From assembly GCF_037325665.1 (NCBI RefSeq), contig NC_090250.1:38330464-38394463 (forward strand): a stretch of DNA of 64,000 bases, read 5' to 3'. Under the pieces are notes generated by a model that saw only the letters and a program-made list of their open reading frames with translations, was not told the DNA's origin and did not search any database. Position numbers and translations under genes: made by a program. Within the stretch, counting starts at the first letter, position 1; each line of letters starts with the position of its first letter. This stretch comes from Littorina saxatilis (Eukaryota > Mollusca > Gastropoda > Littorinimorpha > Littorinidae). This document shows, one piece after another, positions 11,559 through 24,600 of this stretch.

Positions 11559-11564
11559 TTTATT
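11559..11564 (-). terminator. Candidate PGK polyadenylation signal AATAAA
   Basis: The minus strand reads AATAAA about 335 nt after the PGK stop codon, followed within about 20 nt by a GT-containing stretch. It is the first canonical hexamer I see after the stop. No transcript evidence. Confidence 0.4.
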
Positions 11565-11896
11565 GTACATATACTTTATATTTCAAAGGAAAATGGTTTT
11601 ATGCTCCCTGCGTAGTGAAAAAAAAAATCCCACGAGACAAAAATGCCAGCCATGCTTCTGTTCTTTGATGGAAAGACATTTGTCTAAAATATGCAAAGAA
11701 GTAATGCAGCTGGACAGAAGTGTGGTTCTGCTTTACAATCACATGGCTAATCTCAGAGAGAACTCCGCCCCAGATTCTTCACTATTTGGACAACTGCATC
11801 TGCCTGATAATCAAACCCACTCTAAGCCACTGCCTAGAACCCTCGCTGTCCGGAAAGACACAGAGCCAAGTGGAAAGTTGCCGTGGTGACCAAGAC

Positions 11897-11937
11897 TCAG
11901 GCGTCTGATAGAGCTGCCACACCTGGCAAAGTCTTGC
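11897..11937 (-). CDS. PGK: PGK exon 11 (terminal coding)
   Basis: 41 nt encoding [13 protein letters not shown] and TGA, the usual PGK C-terminus. Acceptor CATTTCAG. Confidence 0.95.
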
Positions 11938-12573
11938 CTGAAATGGGAACAGATAACATTGTAGTGTTACCAAAATAACTTTGGGTTATTTTCAGTTAAG
12001 TGGTTCATGTTTAGTTTTAGTAAATTATAAGGCTTGTTGATGTTAATATATAATTTTTGCTTTGGTATAGTGACAACATATTCACATTAGATGTTGAAAT
12101 AATTTGGAGAACAGGAATAGCAAGGAAACAAACAAGAGACAGGAAACAAAACAATATATTAACTATACAAAACATATCCTATATGAGCAGCATGGAAAAA
12201 AACATCAATACACCAACAGCCACCATTTCACGACAATGATAAGCTGTGAATTTTGTTGTTGTTGTCCAGGAACAGCCAAACACAATTAAACCACATTCTC
12301 CGTTGTATTTTTATGACCAGCAAAACCCACAGTCATCCAGACAAACACACACACTTACACAGAGAGAGAGACTATTAGGGATTAACGTCCTCTTAGGCCA
12401 GTTGGCCTATATTGGGACAGGTATGGGTAATACGCTAAAGATATGGTGTGATACTTTTGACTCGAACAAGCCCGCTGTGGCAGTTTTCTTCGACACACCA
12501 GCATTGGGTTTGTCTCGACAAAGTATCGAGATATGATCATGATAATCAGAGACGAGAGATGTTGCATGTGTTG

Positions 12574-12648
<75 letters not shown>

Positions 12649-15600
12649 ACACACACACACACATGCACACACACAGAGGGTCAAATCCATGCATGGTTAC
12701 CTTCCAAGAGTTCGAGACTGGCGCCACCTCCAGTACTGACGTGGCTGACCTTCTCCTCTGTGCCAAACTTGGCAGCACAGGTCGCTGTGTCTCCTCCACC
12801 TGAGACAATTAGTCACATTGTAAGACCAAGAGATACGACACAATAGTCAAATTTAACCCCTGTCTTCAGCTACCAGCCCATTCCCTCTTAATCTTGATAA
12901 CTCCGTCAGGTTTGTATGGGTTAATTGTGAAAGAGTACCCTTGCTTTTCCTCTGACAAATAAAGTCACACACGCTCTTGTCTACGTGCTTCTGACACACC
13001 CCTCGCTATTGATTGGTAGTCTGCTCAGGTTCTGAATGTGACTACAGAAACAAGAAGCTACAGCAGAGCCCTTCATTTTTAAACAGCTCCCCCCCCCCCC
13101 CCCCCCCCATACTCTTCAACCTGGTCCCCTTTATGATCCTGATTTCTCAATTTTTTTCTTAATTTAATATACAACATACCTGGGAACCCCTGTTTTGCAC
13201 TTGGAGTATACTCAAAAAAAATTGGTGTATTTTCAGAAATATCTAGGGTCATCAAACCCTAGCATTTGCAACGTTTCAAAGCTTTAGCTTTACCCTACAC
13301 AGCATTTGAACATCCATGATTCAAACATGCTTTGCATTTGTCCGTTGCACTGTGCAAGTTTACCAATACTTTTAAAACAGCAGCTGATGCTTCTTTCAAT
13401 ATTTAATAAAACAAATGAAATCATTGATCAAAAGTTCTAAAGTTATCTTTAAAATAAACAGTGCCCCAGTAAAAATACAGGAATGAGAATTTATGTGTGT
13501 AACTGAGTATGTGAAACTCTGATGTGCTTGTGAAGAAAAGTAACCGAGAATTTCTTTTGGACGTATTTTTTTGCCACCGACGGTACTGATCGTATTAGAC
13601 ATTTAATCGTACAAAATACGACGAATTCGTATGGGTTCCCAGGTCTGATACAAGTATGTGAATTTACCTTCCCATTAAGACTTAAAAGACTTAAAAAAGC
13701 TATACGGCCCCAGAGAGGACTTGGAGAGGACAGCACGCTTCGCCCTGCAGTCCGGACTGACGATCTAACAGCGAACGACAAGAAGAAAATAAGAAGAAAA
13801 GACTTAAGACTTGACTTAACAGATAATGGAGGGGCATGGACTACACAAAATTACCCACCAATGATTGTGGTCGCTCCTCTGGCTGTTGCATCCACTACTG
13901 AGGCCATCACTGCCTTAGTACCTGCTGCAAAGTGGGCAAACTCAAACACACCTGGGGGGCTGCACAAAGACAATGACATCACCTAAATTACAACACAAGA
14001 TTGTATCATGTCTAAGAGCCAACTTGCAGTGTGTACACTTTTACAGAAGAAAGAGAACAACAAAACACAGAGACACACACACACAGACACACACACACAC
14101 ACACAGACACAGGCTATTAATGTCAAATAACAGAAGGTAAAAAAGCGAACTGGAGGTAAATAATTTCTGAAAGTATATTATATGTAACATTTTAAAGCGT
14201 TAGCTTCAGAAATTTTGTGAGAAAAGTAAATATATGACCCAAACTTGACCCCATCATGACTTATAAGTTTGAGGATCGGCACAGACACTTGCAGACACAC
14301 AGACACACCACACACAGACTATTGTCCAGTAAAGAAGGTAAAAAAGCGAACTGGAGGTCATTAATATCTGAAAGTATGTTATATTTAACATTTTAAAGCG
14401 GTAGCTTCAGAAATGCTGAGAGAAAAGTATATGACCCAAACTTGACCCCATCATGACTTAAGTTTGACGAGGGTCAACCAGACTTGGGTCATATCTGCAA
14501 AGGGACATCAAACCCTAGCATGTGCAACGTTTCAAAGCTTTAGCTTCAAAAACATCGAAGAAAATGTCAACTTTAAAAGCTTTTGTTACTGGAGGGACAG
14601 AACAGCAGGCCAACCGTCCGTCCATACTGATGAACACTGCTAATTAATATTTAGACTCACTGATTACTCAGGTGTGTTTGTTTATTTGTTGCTTAACGTC
14701 CAGCCGACTACGCAGAGCCATATCAGGACGAGGAAGGGGGGGATGAAGGGGGCCACTTGTCAAGCGATTCCTGTTTACAAATGCACTAACCCATTACTTG
14801 TGTCCCAGCAGGCTTTAGTAAAACTAAATTAATACCTACTGGAAGATTACCAGTTTCCAGTATGTTAAAATAGGCTTAACCTATCTACTGCTGGACTTAC
14901 ATCAGAACACTAACAGATTAAACTATACATGAATCGCGAGACAAGCGGCAAGAGAATTTGTTTGTTTATTTGTTGCTTAACGTCCAGCCGACTACGCAGA
15001 GCCATATCAGGACGAGGAAGGGGGGGATGAAGGGGGCCACTTGTCAAGTGATTCCTGTTTACAAATGCACTGACCCATTACTTGTGTCCCAGCAGGCTTT
15101 AGTAAAACTAAATTAATACCTACTGGAAGATTACCAGTTTCCAGTATGTTAAAATAGGCTTAACCTATCTACTGCTGGACTTACATCAGAACACTAACAG
15201 ATTAAACTATACATGAATCGCGAGACAAGCGGCAAGAGAAGAGATTTTTGGAAAAAATACAGGTGAATGAGCAAGAAGGCAGAAAAAAGAAAAGAATTCA
15301 TGAAGAAAAAGAGAGCATGACAGGAAAGAGGAACCAAAAATCTACCTAACAGCAAACTAGAAAGCTCCTGCGGTTCCAAAAACAGGAGGGGCCTTTAATT
15401 TCATAACCGCAGTGCCCCACTGCGGGAGCGGAAAGAGAAGAGATTTTTGGAAAAAATACAGGTGAATGAGCAAGAAGGCAGAAAAAAGAAAAGAATTCAT
15501 GAAGAAAAAGAGAGCATGACAGAAAAGAGGAACCAAAAATCTACCTAACAGCAAACTAGAAAGCTCCTGCGGTTCCAAAAACAGGAGGGGCCTTTAATTT

Positions 15601-18600
15601 CATAACCGCAGTGCCCCACTGCGGGAGCGGAAAGAGAAGAGATTTTTGGAAAAAATACAGGTGAATGAGCAAGAAGGCAGAAAAAAGAAAAGAATTCATG
15701 AAGAAAAAGAGAGAATGACAGGAAAGAGGAACCAAAAATCTACCTAACAGCAAACTAGAAAGCTCCTGCGGTTCCAAAAACAGGAGGGGCCTTTAATTTC
15801 ATAACCGCAGTGCCCCACTGCGGGAACCCCATCATGACTTAAGTTTGACGAGGGTCAACCAGACTTGGGTCATATCTGCAAAGGGACATCAAACCCTAGC
15901 ATGTGCAACGTTTCAAAGCTTTAGCTTCAAAAACATCGAAGAAAATGTCAACTTTAAAAGCTTTTGTTACTGGAGGGACAGAACAGCAGGCCAACCGTCC
16001 GTCCATACTGATGAACACTGATTAATATTTAGACTGATTACTCAGGTGTGGAGCACCACAAAAAGAAGAGTTTTAGGTGTCCCCTGAACTGTTTTCTATG
16101 AAAATGCGCCATCCACATACAGTCTACCCTCTCCTCACGAATAAGGATGTACAGAGTCAAACAAAGTTAAGTACCTTACACACTCAACAGAAGCTTAATA
16201 ATAGTTCATTACGCACTTACCCATTCCACACAATGACCTTTGCACGATTAATAGCTGCCTTGAACGATTCGATTGATTTTGGACCCACATCCAGACCCTG
16301 CAAACAAACATTGGAAAAGTAGAAATCAAGTCGAACATGGTAATTAATAACACATCTTCCTTCCCTTTCGTAACAGTCCAAATAAAAACAAGGAGTCTAT
16401 CCAGACCTGTTTACCCCCAAAACTTGACAAGAGTAATGGTCAAGTCTTCTTCTGCGTTCGTGGGCTGAAACTCCCACATACACTCGTGTTTTTTGCACGA
16501 GTGGAATTTCACGTGTATGACCGTTTTTTACCTCGCCATTTAGGCAGCCATACGCCGTTTTCGGAGGAAGCATGCTGGGTATTTTCGTGTTTCTATAACC
16601 CACCGAACTCTGACATGGATTACAGGATCTTTTTCGTGCGCACTTGGTCTTGTGCTTGCGTGTACACACGGGGGTGTTCGGACACCGAGGAGAGTCTGCA
16701 CACAAAGTTCACTCTGAGAAATAAATCTCTCGCCGAACGTGAGGACGAACTCACGCTGACAGCGGCCAACTGGATACAAATCCAGCGCGCTACCGACTGA
16801 GCTACATCCCCGCCCTAATGGTCAAGTAAAAAAATAGTAATCCAATGACCAAAATAGTAACCCAGTGGTTACAAACCACAACATTAGTAACACAAACCTT
16901 AGTTGAAGCACATTTGAAAATCGTAGTCTGAACTCCAATGGAGTATTTTCCCCCAAAAATCCTAAAAAATAGTAATAAATTACTCCAAAAGAGTAAGGGT
17001 AAACAGGTCTGTCTATCCCATTCCCATGTGATCGTATCCATTCCAACATTCAAAACGAAGGTGTGCATCCACACTGTGAGGCAATTATCAACCAATACGC
17101 CCCAAATAAACCTTATTTTAACATTATTTTCAATGTACACCAGCAATCCTTATGTTTTGTAAACCCTTTTGTTGCACCAGCAATCCTTATGTTTTGTAAA
17201 CCCTTTTGTTGCACCAGCAATCCTTATGTTTTGTAAACCCTTTTGTTGCACCAGCAATCCTTATGTTTTGTAAACCCTTTAAGTGCACGAGTACAAATAG
17301 TCAACAACAAAAATCAATACTGTGGGAAGGGAGACAACACCTGTAAGTTACTCTTTGCAGACTTTGAGGCAATTGATCACCTCCCCTGGATACCATTTGT
17401 AATATATATGTGTGTGTGTTTTACAAAAACATATTACAGTATTAGGCCTAAAAAAAAAAATAGGTGTGGTTACGGTAACCCGACCTACCCTATTTTTAGG
17501 GGCCGACCCTATAACTTTTTAATTACATTTGTCAAAAAAACGCACAAAAACGAGTGCAGAAAACGCAATGAAAGCGAAAGCGCTCGAGTCGCACACTTAT
17601 TTCCCTGAAAAGTAGGTTTAATTTGTACACATTAGAAAAAAAAGTTTAAAAAAAAAAGTGATTGCCTACCTTCCTACCCTATTTTTTTTGGCTATGTTAC
17701 CTGAACCACACCTATTTTCTTTTTTGGCCTTAACATTATTATTATTCATGTTATTGAGACATCCCAGTGCACTGAGGGATTTATAGAGCAAATCGAGAAA
17801 ATTCATTATTGAACGAAGCGCATTGTTTCAATAACGATATTGTCGGTACCACCAGAGAAAAAAGAAGATACAACACGCACATTTTGCTACGCGCATTTGA
17901 ATAGGCATAACTGTGTGGTCAGGTCGTAGAAGATCTACTTTTGTGCAGGCTGTCTCAAGTGTGTCACGCTTTCATGACACGCAAACTCTTGTTTTAATTT
18001 CTGTTGGTAAATTCCAGCGTAGCGTTATTTGCTAAACAGTGATGATCTTTCAGAGAGACCTCATTTGAACTCGGAGAAAGGACTGGGATCTTAGTTATTT
18101 GTGATTCGAAACCTCAAGTCGAGCTTCGACGGATTGACTGTACAGAGTGACTCCCCTTGAATTGGCTAACCCCCCAAGGTCGACGGTTAGCACATTTTCA
18201 AAATAAATGTGGCATGTTTCTCGTGTTGTATCTTCACTCACCGGGGAGTCTGATACTAAATATGAACGGTAAGAATGCTCTGAACCCTACACATATTATA
18301 TCCCCATCGTATTTTCGTTCACAAACTTGCTGTTAATTTGCTGAGCGGGGTTTATGTCGTCTGCTAGGCAAGGGCAATCGAACCACTGCAGTCTGCACTG
18401 AGTCTGCACGCATGAGGCAGGCTGGTAATAAGTCTTATATATGGTAAGAACGTTCTGAACCCTACACGTTTTCGATTATGATTGTTCTTGCCTTGAAATA
18501 ATAATTCGGAAACCATTCCTTTACTGAACTGATGCAGTCGTATTCAGTGTAGTCTGCTACGTATGACAGAGTCGATCGAGTCAGTCTTCCAAAATGCTGG

Positions 18601-21600
18601 TACGTTATCGGAATAACACTTGTGTTTTCTGTTAGCCGCTGGGAATTGTATTCTAACTCATCATTTGTGACCGGCTCCACCACGGAATGAGTCACATGTC
18701 ACCTCGCGCGGTTCTGCGCTAGGCTTAATATAAGTCTGGGGGATGTCTGGTAACAGTGTGAGGGTCACCTTAGTCACAGGCTTGTAACTAAAAAAATGTT
18801 CGCTCTTTTCTAAAACGGGTTTCACCACTGGATAGAGTATAGGAAAATGTAAAAATATGAAAATCATGCAAAGGTGACATGCGACTCACTCCGTGGTGGA
18901 GGGTCACATTTGGTAATGTGGATGATAAGCTACATGCCACTAACACGGCATATGAGAAGAATCTATGCAAGTCGGCGAAAACGAGATGAAACACAGCGGC
19001 TTCTATTTTTAGATCAGTGGCACTGTGGCACAGGCACATGCAATCTGTCAGAAAAAAACCCACTTCTGCTTTAATTGAGAAGCAGGGAATTTATGGTCAT
19101 TTGGTATTGTGGAGAATATAAGCTACATGTCATTAATTAATTCTGAGGATGAGAGCACAGTCTCGCTTAGGCAAAGGGCGGAAGAATACGCTCTGTGGAA
19201 AAGTTAGCGCACTCTTGGAGTGCGCTAACAGTTTTAGCGCATCGCCATTAGCCAATCAACTGGTTCACATCAGTCATGTGACACCAGTACTTACTGACAA
19301 TTATTATTATAATGATTATTTTAGTTTTTTTAGATGTAGTTTTCTTGGATTGCGTAGACAAAGTTTTTTTTATTTTTTTCTATTTGCCGATTTGTTAATT
19401 ATTTTTTTCATGGCAAACGCAAAACTAATATGCCTCTCTTTCCCCAATGCTAATCCTGCTAGGAGAATTGCATATTTTTGCCTTTTATACAAATCAAACA
19501 CACAACTGTTGCTCTGTGATTATTGCAACAATGAAAACTACTCTTTCACAATGTTTTCCTGACATGAAAAAGTCAGTCCGCATAAATATTGCTCCGTGAA
19601 ACCGTTTTCCTCATTATCACATACATTTTGCACATTTTTAAAATAAAAGGTAGCATGATTCCTGTTGCCGTGTTTGGCTTTTACGTTGTGATTTTTTTTT
19701 ACCAGTGATTTTATCATGCAAGGGGCTTTGAGCAACCATGTAAAATCCACACCGAACATTTAAACCAAGGATAATAATCTGAACACTCTACTGCATAAAG
19801 TCACAAGAGATTACTCCCTTCCAGGTAAGTTTTGAACAATTTTTGAGTTACCGTAAAATTAGCAGTTGTTTAAAGTGTTGTTTGATACAATGATTTGGCT
19901 GAAAAACAGTGACAGTGAAAACAGTGACCCCTGCTTCTGTGAGAATGATACATGTACTGACCTATTACATTTCAAAAAGTGTAATAACTGCCTAAATAAT
20001 GGGACCAAATGACCTTTCTTTTTGCAACTTGTTCACACAAAGTTCATCTCAGAAGACAATAAGCTCACTCCATCTAAAATGATATGTTCCCTTAGGCAAA
20101 CTAATCGCACCCGGCCGTCTCAAAGTAACTGCTTGATACCTTATTTCAAGCTGCACAGACACAAACAAATGACCACAGCACACTGCGGACACAAAAACTG
20201 ACAACCAGACACAGAAACTGACCACAGCACACAGACACTGAAACGGACCACCGCATAAATTATAGACACCGAAACTGATCACTGCATACAGACACAGAAA
20301 CTGACCATGGAGCCAGCTGGGATGCCCGACTTGACGTCAGCAGTCTCCACTTTGGCATCTTCAGCAAACTTGTCACCAGTGACAAAGTCCACTGGGAGGT
20401 GGATCTGAACCTTGTTCTTCTTGGCCTTGTCCATCAGTGCCTGCACAATCTTGGCTCCCTCCTCATCAAAGAGGGAGGCGCCAATCTGAAAATAACACGC
20501 CAATTAGTAAGTCTTCGATTCATTTTGTATGTTTTGTGCTTGATTACACACTGAGGAATAAAAACAAATGTTAATACTACCTATTTTATTCATGTTTTTA
20601 TTACTTAGTTAGTGGAAGAATCTTTTGTAATGTATGTTTGATGATGTATGCTTTTAATTAAGCGTTGCTGACTATGAATGTAGATGTAAATGCTTGTATA
20701 ACTGTGTTTTAATTTTAAATGTGTCAAGCGCAAAGAGCATAATTGTAAAGTTATGATGTTGAGCTATATAAATGCTCATTTATTATTATTATATATTATT
20801 ATTATTAAGAAGTGCTGTGCCAGCAGGAGCCTATTTTACTAGAAGCACCTTACTACTATTACCAGCAGTCGACACACGATCATACATATATATATATATT
20901 GCCCTTTGACCTTTCCTTGGGGATATCCCGTACTAAAAATAGAATACAGGATTGTGGGAAAGCTGTTCAATGACACTCACGCACTATATTCGATTTTCAA
21001 TACACGACTCAAAACCTTTGGGATAAATCAAAAAGAAAAAAAAGATAAGTATAAAGAGTTAAGAAAAGAAGAAAAAGTTGAGAAAAAAGTTTAAAAAAAT
21101 ACTTAATTTGCCCATTTCTTTCTTTCTTTATTTGGTGTTTAACGTCGTTTTCAACCACGAAGGTTATATCGCGACGGGGAAAGGGGGGAGATGGGATAGA
21201 GCCACTTGTCAATTGTTTCTTGTTCACAAAAGCACTAATCAAACATTTGCTCCAGGGGCTTGCAACGTAGTACAATGTATTACCTTACTGGGAGAATGCA
21301 AGTTTCCAGTACAAAGGACTTAACATTTCTTACATACTGCTTGACTAAAATCTTTACAAAAATTGACTATATTCTATACAAGAAACACTTAACAAGGGTA
21401 AAAAGAGAAACAGAATCCGTTAGTCGCCTCTTACGACATGCTGGGGAGCATCGGGTAAATTCTTCCCCCTAACCCGCGGGGGGAAATTTGCCCATTATGG
21501 GACTCAAACTCGAGACCGCCAGATCAGCGAGCAAACGTACTACCACCCCGTCACGGCACCTCTCGACCTACCTGTGTGAAAACTAATACTTGAACTGCAA

Positions 21601-24600
21601 CCATACCTTCCAACGTTATTGAATGAGCATTTATTGGCTAATCGATTGCCCCGTTCGTATTTGTGATTTGTACATTGTCACGTTCTCATCATTACATGTA
21701 TAGTCGCGGTGTTACCTATAGGGCATTAAATTTTCACCAAAGCCGAGGTTACTAAAGAAAAGAATTATGGGAAATTCTGGGCAAATTGTCCCGCTGGAAG
21801 TACTCAATAATTATGCAACTTTTTGATATTTCCATTCATTACATCATCCAAAACGTTTGGAATGAAGCAAATGAATAAAATACAGGAATTACGAGTTCAG
21901 AAAAAAATTAAAATAAAATTGCCGTCGAAGCGAATCGAACCCAGGACCACAAAAGTAAAGACTAGCGCATGATAAGGCACTTTACCAACTGAGCTATTCT
22001 GTCGCACTATCGACGAGGGGGATTTTAACTTCAAATATTACACTTGATATCTCGAGCGTGGCGACAACACTCCTGTAAAATTTCATAAAGATCGGTCCAG
22101 TAGTTTACTCTGAATCGCTCTACACACACACACGCACAGACACAGACACACACAACGACCCTTGTCTCGATTCCCCCTCTATGTTAAAACATTTAGTCAA
22201 AACTTGACTAAATGTAAAAAGGAGACGAAGAGCTTGTTTACATAATTTAGAAATGTATTGAATATGGGCTGTGTGATTGTATGCTTTATTGTGTTTTCCC
22301 GTTGTTTTCGTGTTGTTTTTTTTTTAATCTAATTTTTTATTTTTTATTATTTTTTTTATTTTTATTTTTTTTAAGATGCATAGTTTTGTATGGTTGATGT
22401 TATTTGATGTTGCTGTCTGATGTTGAAGTCGTGTACCAAAAAGAATTAAAAACGTGTAAAAGAAAAAAAAAAGAAAAAAAAAAATAAAAATGCACTTTAT
22501 CCCTGGTTTTGTGGTGCCTGGTCACAAATGATGAGACTGTTTAACAGAACATACAACATCGATTTAATTGGCAGAGATTGGAGCTTAGTCGTTACTTTCT
22601 GCAAAAAAAATGTTTGGCTGCAGCTACTTATAGCTGTTACTGACCTCCATATTGTCTGTGACCTTCAGGAAGGTGAAGGCCATCCCTCCACCAATGATCA
22701 TCTCATCCACCTTGTCCAACATGTTTTCAATCAGCTGAATCTTATCAGCTACCTTGGCACTGTAACAGATTAATTTGCACAAAATAAGAATATGATTCAT
22801 AAACGTATCCAGAGGGAGGACAGCAGCCATCTCAGACAGAAATTCACTCACCAACTCGTTATTACAGAATATGTTAATGCAATGGGCTAAACTTGTTTGG
22901 CTAATACATTATTTTCTCATTTTTCTTCTGCAACTGCACATTTATCTAGGTATGGGAGCAGTTATGGACTTAATTTTGCATACATTTCAATTTTCGTAAT
23001 AGATGCATATTGTTATGTAGGAAAACTCTTCCTGATTTGTTTTTTTTTCTAAGCCACCATTAGTATGATAGGATGTAACTTTTTTCTTGGTCCAGACCTA
23101 ATTTTCTTTTGTCAATCATCCATTCGATGATTCATGCACTCAAATGTTTCTTAAACTGCTGGAATTTTAGCTTGAATTCTGGCTTATAAGCCACATGCAC
23201 CCATAGACAGACTGAGACATTCTTCTAGCACCAGCAGAAATTAAATCGAAAATTTTTAATTAAATTTTCATTTGATTAATATACTTACCCGAGTCACATA
23301 TTAGCATTGACGCAGTCGAGATGCTAGGTAGACTGAAAAAACGCTATCCCGTCTATAGTATAAGGGAAGCAACCCAAGCAAAAAAGTAGCAAGCTTGCTA
23401 CCCTGGGTTGCCTCCCGTAGCGTGCATCACGCCACAGATCTCGTACCCAATACGAGACACCCTCATTCGACTTCTAGAATACAAAGAAACTAAAAGCGGG
23501 GAAGGTGGGAGGGAATTACCTATGTGACTCGGGTAAGTATATTAATCAAATGAAAATTTAATTAAAAATTTTCGATTAAATTACATATTCTTACTCCGAG
23601 TCACATATTAGCAGATAACTCCAACAAGGTGGTGGGTAAGATCAAAAAGTTCAAACTCACTCTAAAGTTCTGGAGAGACAAAAGCCAGCTGCCGCCAAGG
23701 AAGGAACAGGCCGAGACCCATCCTGACAGAGGGCAGCAATGTCTGCAGAACCTGATAAGACAAAATCCTAGCGCCAGAAGCTGTGCGCAGGACATCATCC
23801 AAACCCCATAGGCAAAAAAGGCCAAGGCCCTGGAAAAGAGCTCAGGCCGAGCCGAGGGAAAGATAGCATAAGCTATGACAAGGCGGAAGGCAAGAAAATC
23901 CCTTGCCGAGAAACTGGCCCACTGCCAAAAGTCAGGAAAGGATCCCGTGAGAAAGCAACCACTGACTCACTCTAAACCCTTGCCAGGAACTGGCCCACTG
24001 CCAAAGGACAGAATCGGACCGAGAACCACCCTGATTGACAGCCGAGATGTCTCTCAGGCAAGAATGCGAAAGACAACCTCAGAGAGCCAGTAAGCTGTGC
24101 CCAGCACTTCTTCCAATTTTCTGAACCGTAAAACAGTCCGGAAAAGGACCCCAGTCTTGGATAAACCCGACCAAGTAGAGGGAAGGACAAGCTGCCCCCC
24201 CCCCCCCCCCCCCTTAAATGGAAGGAAATGCTAATGGCCTGGAAAAGATCCGTGCGTAAGGTTGCCGGCTAAGCCCTGAAAAGGACCGACCCTCACGGAG
24301 ACCATAAGGCAAACATGCCAAAGTAAGAAAACTTTGGGATAGAGTGAGGCCCAAAGGCCGTTGAGAGAACAGTCAGCTCCGGAAGAGTGACCAAACTCCA
24401 AACCGGAAAGAGAGAGACGCCTGAGTATCAAGTACCAGGGTCCACCTCAATGAGCAAAACTCAAGGGAGACGGTCACCAGTCGTCCCTTGCCCCTCCCTG
24501 CGCAAGCAGAGAGAGGGGTAAAAAAGGGGACGAAGCGACCTAAGGTAGTGCCTAAGCACCGCAAATGCGGACCCGCAGTGGCCAAATCCTAATGTGACCG

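Larger units (their letters stand above)
14454..16050. repeat. Complex locus: about 220-bp flank repeats around a tandemly amplified element
   Basis: The block 14454-14676 (CATCATGACTTAAGTTTGAC to TGATTACTCAGGTGTG) reappears at 15831-16050 with only small indels. Between the two copies lie two 284-bp and three 199-bp tandem units. The near identity points to recent unequal exchange or an assembly effect. Confidence 0.85.

Noticed and set aside
12897-13020. Second copy of the palindromic MITE
   Set aside because: Only the tip and a few blocks match; too decayed to call with confidence.
13855-13859. Alternative donor GTAATT for PGK exon 9
   Set aside because: It would shift the frame into exon 10. 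The donor GTGGGT four bases upstream restores IIGGGDTAT.
16486-16800. Plus-strand frame of 104 codons
   Set aside because: Lies entirely within the minus-oriented SINE at 16446-16815.
21925-22015. tRNA genes at 21.5, 21.9, 31.6, 32.8, 16.8, 3.4, 51.4 and 62.4 kb
   Set aside because: A and B boxes are present, but each is either joined to a SINE body or tail or fails to fold as a standard cloverleaf. They are read as SINE heads.
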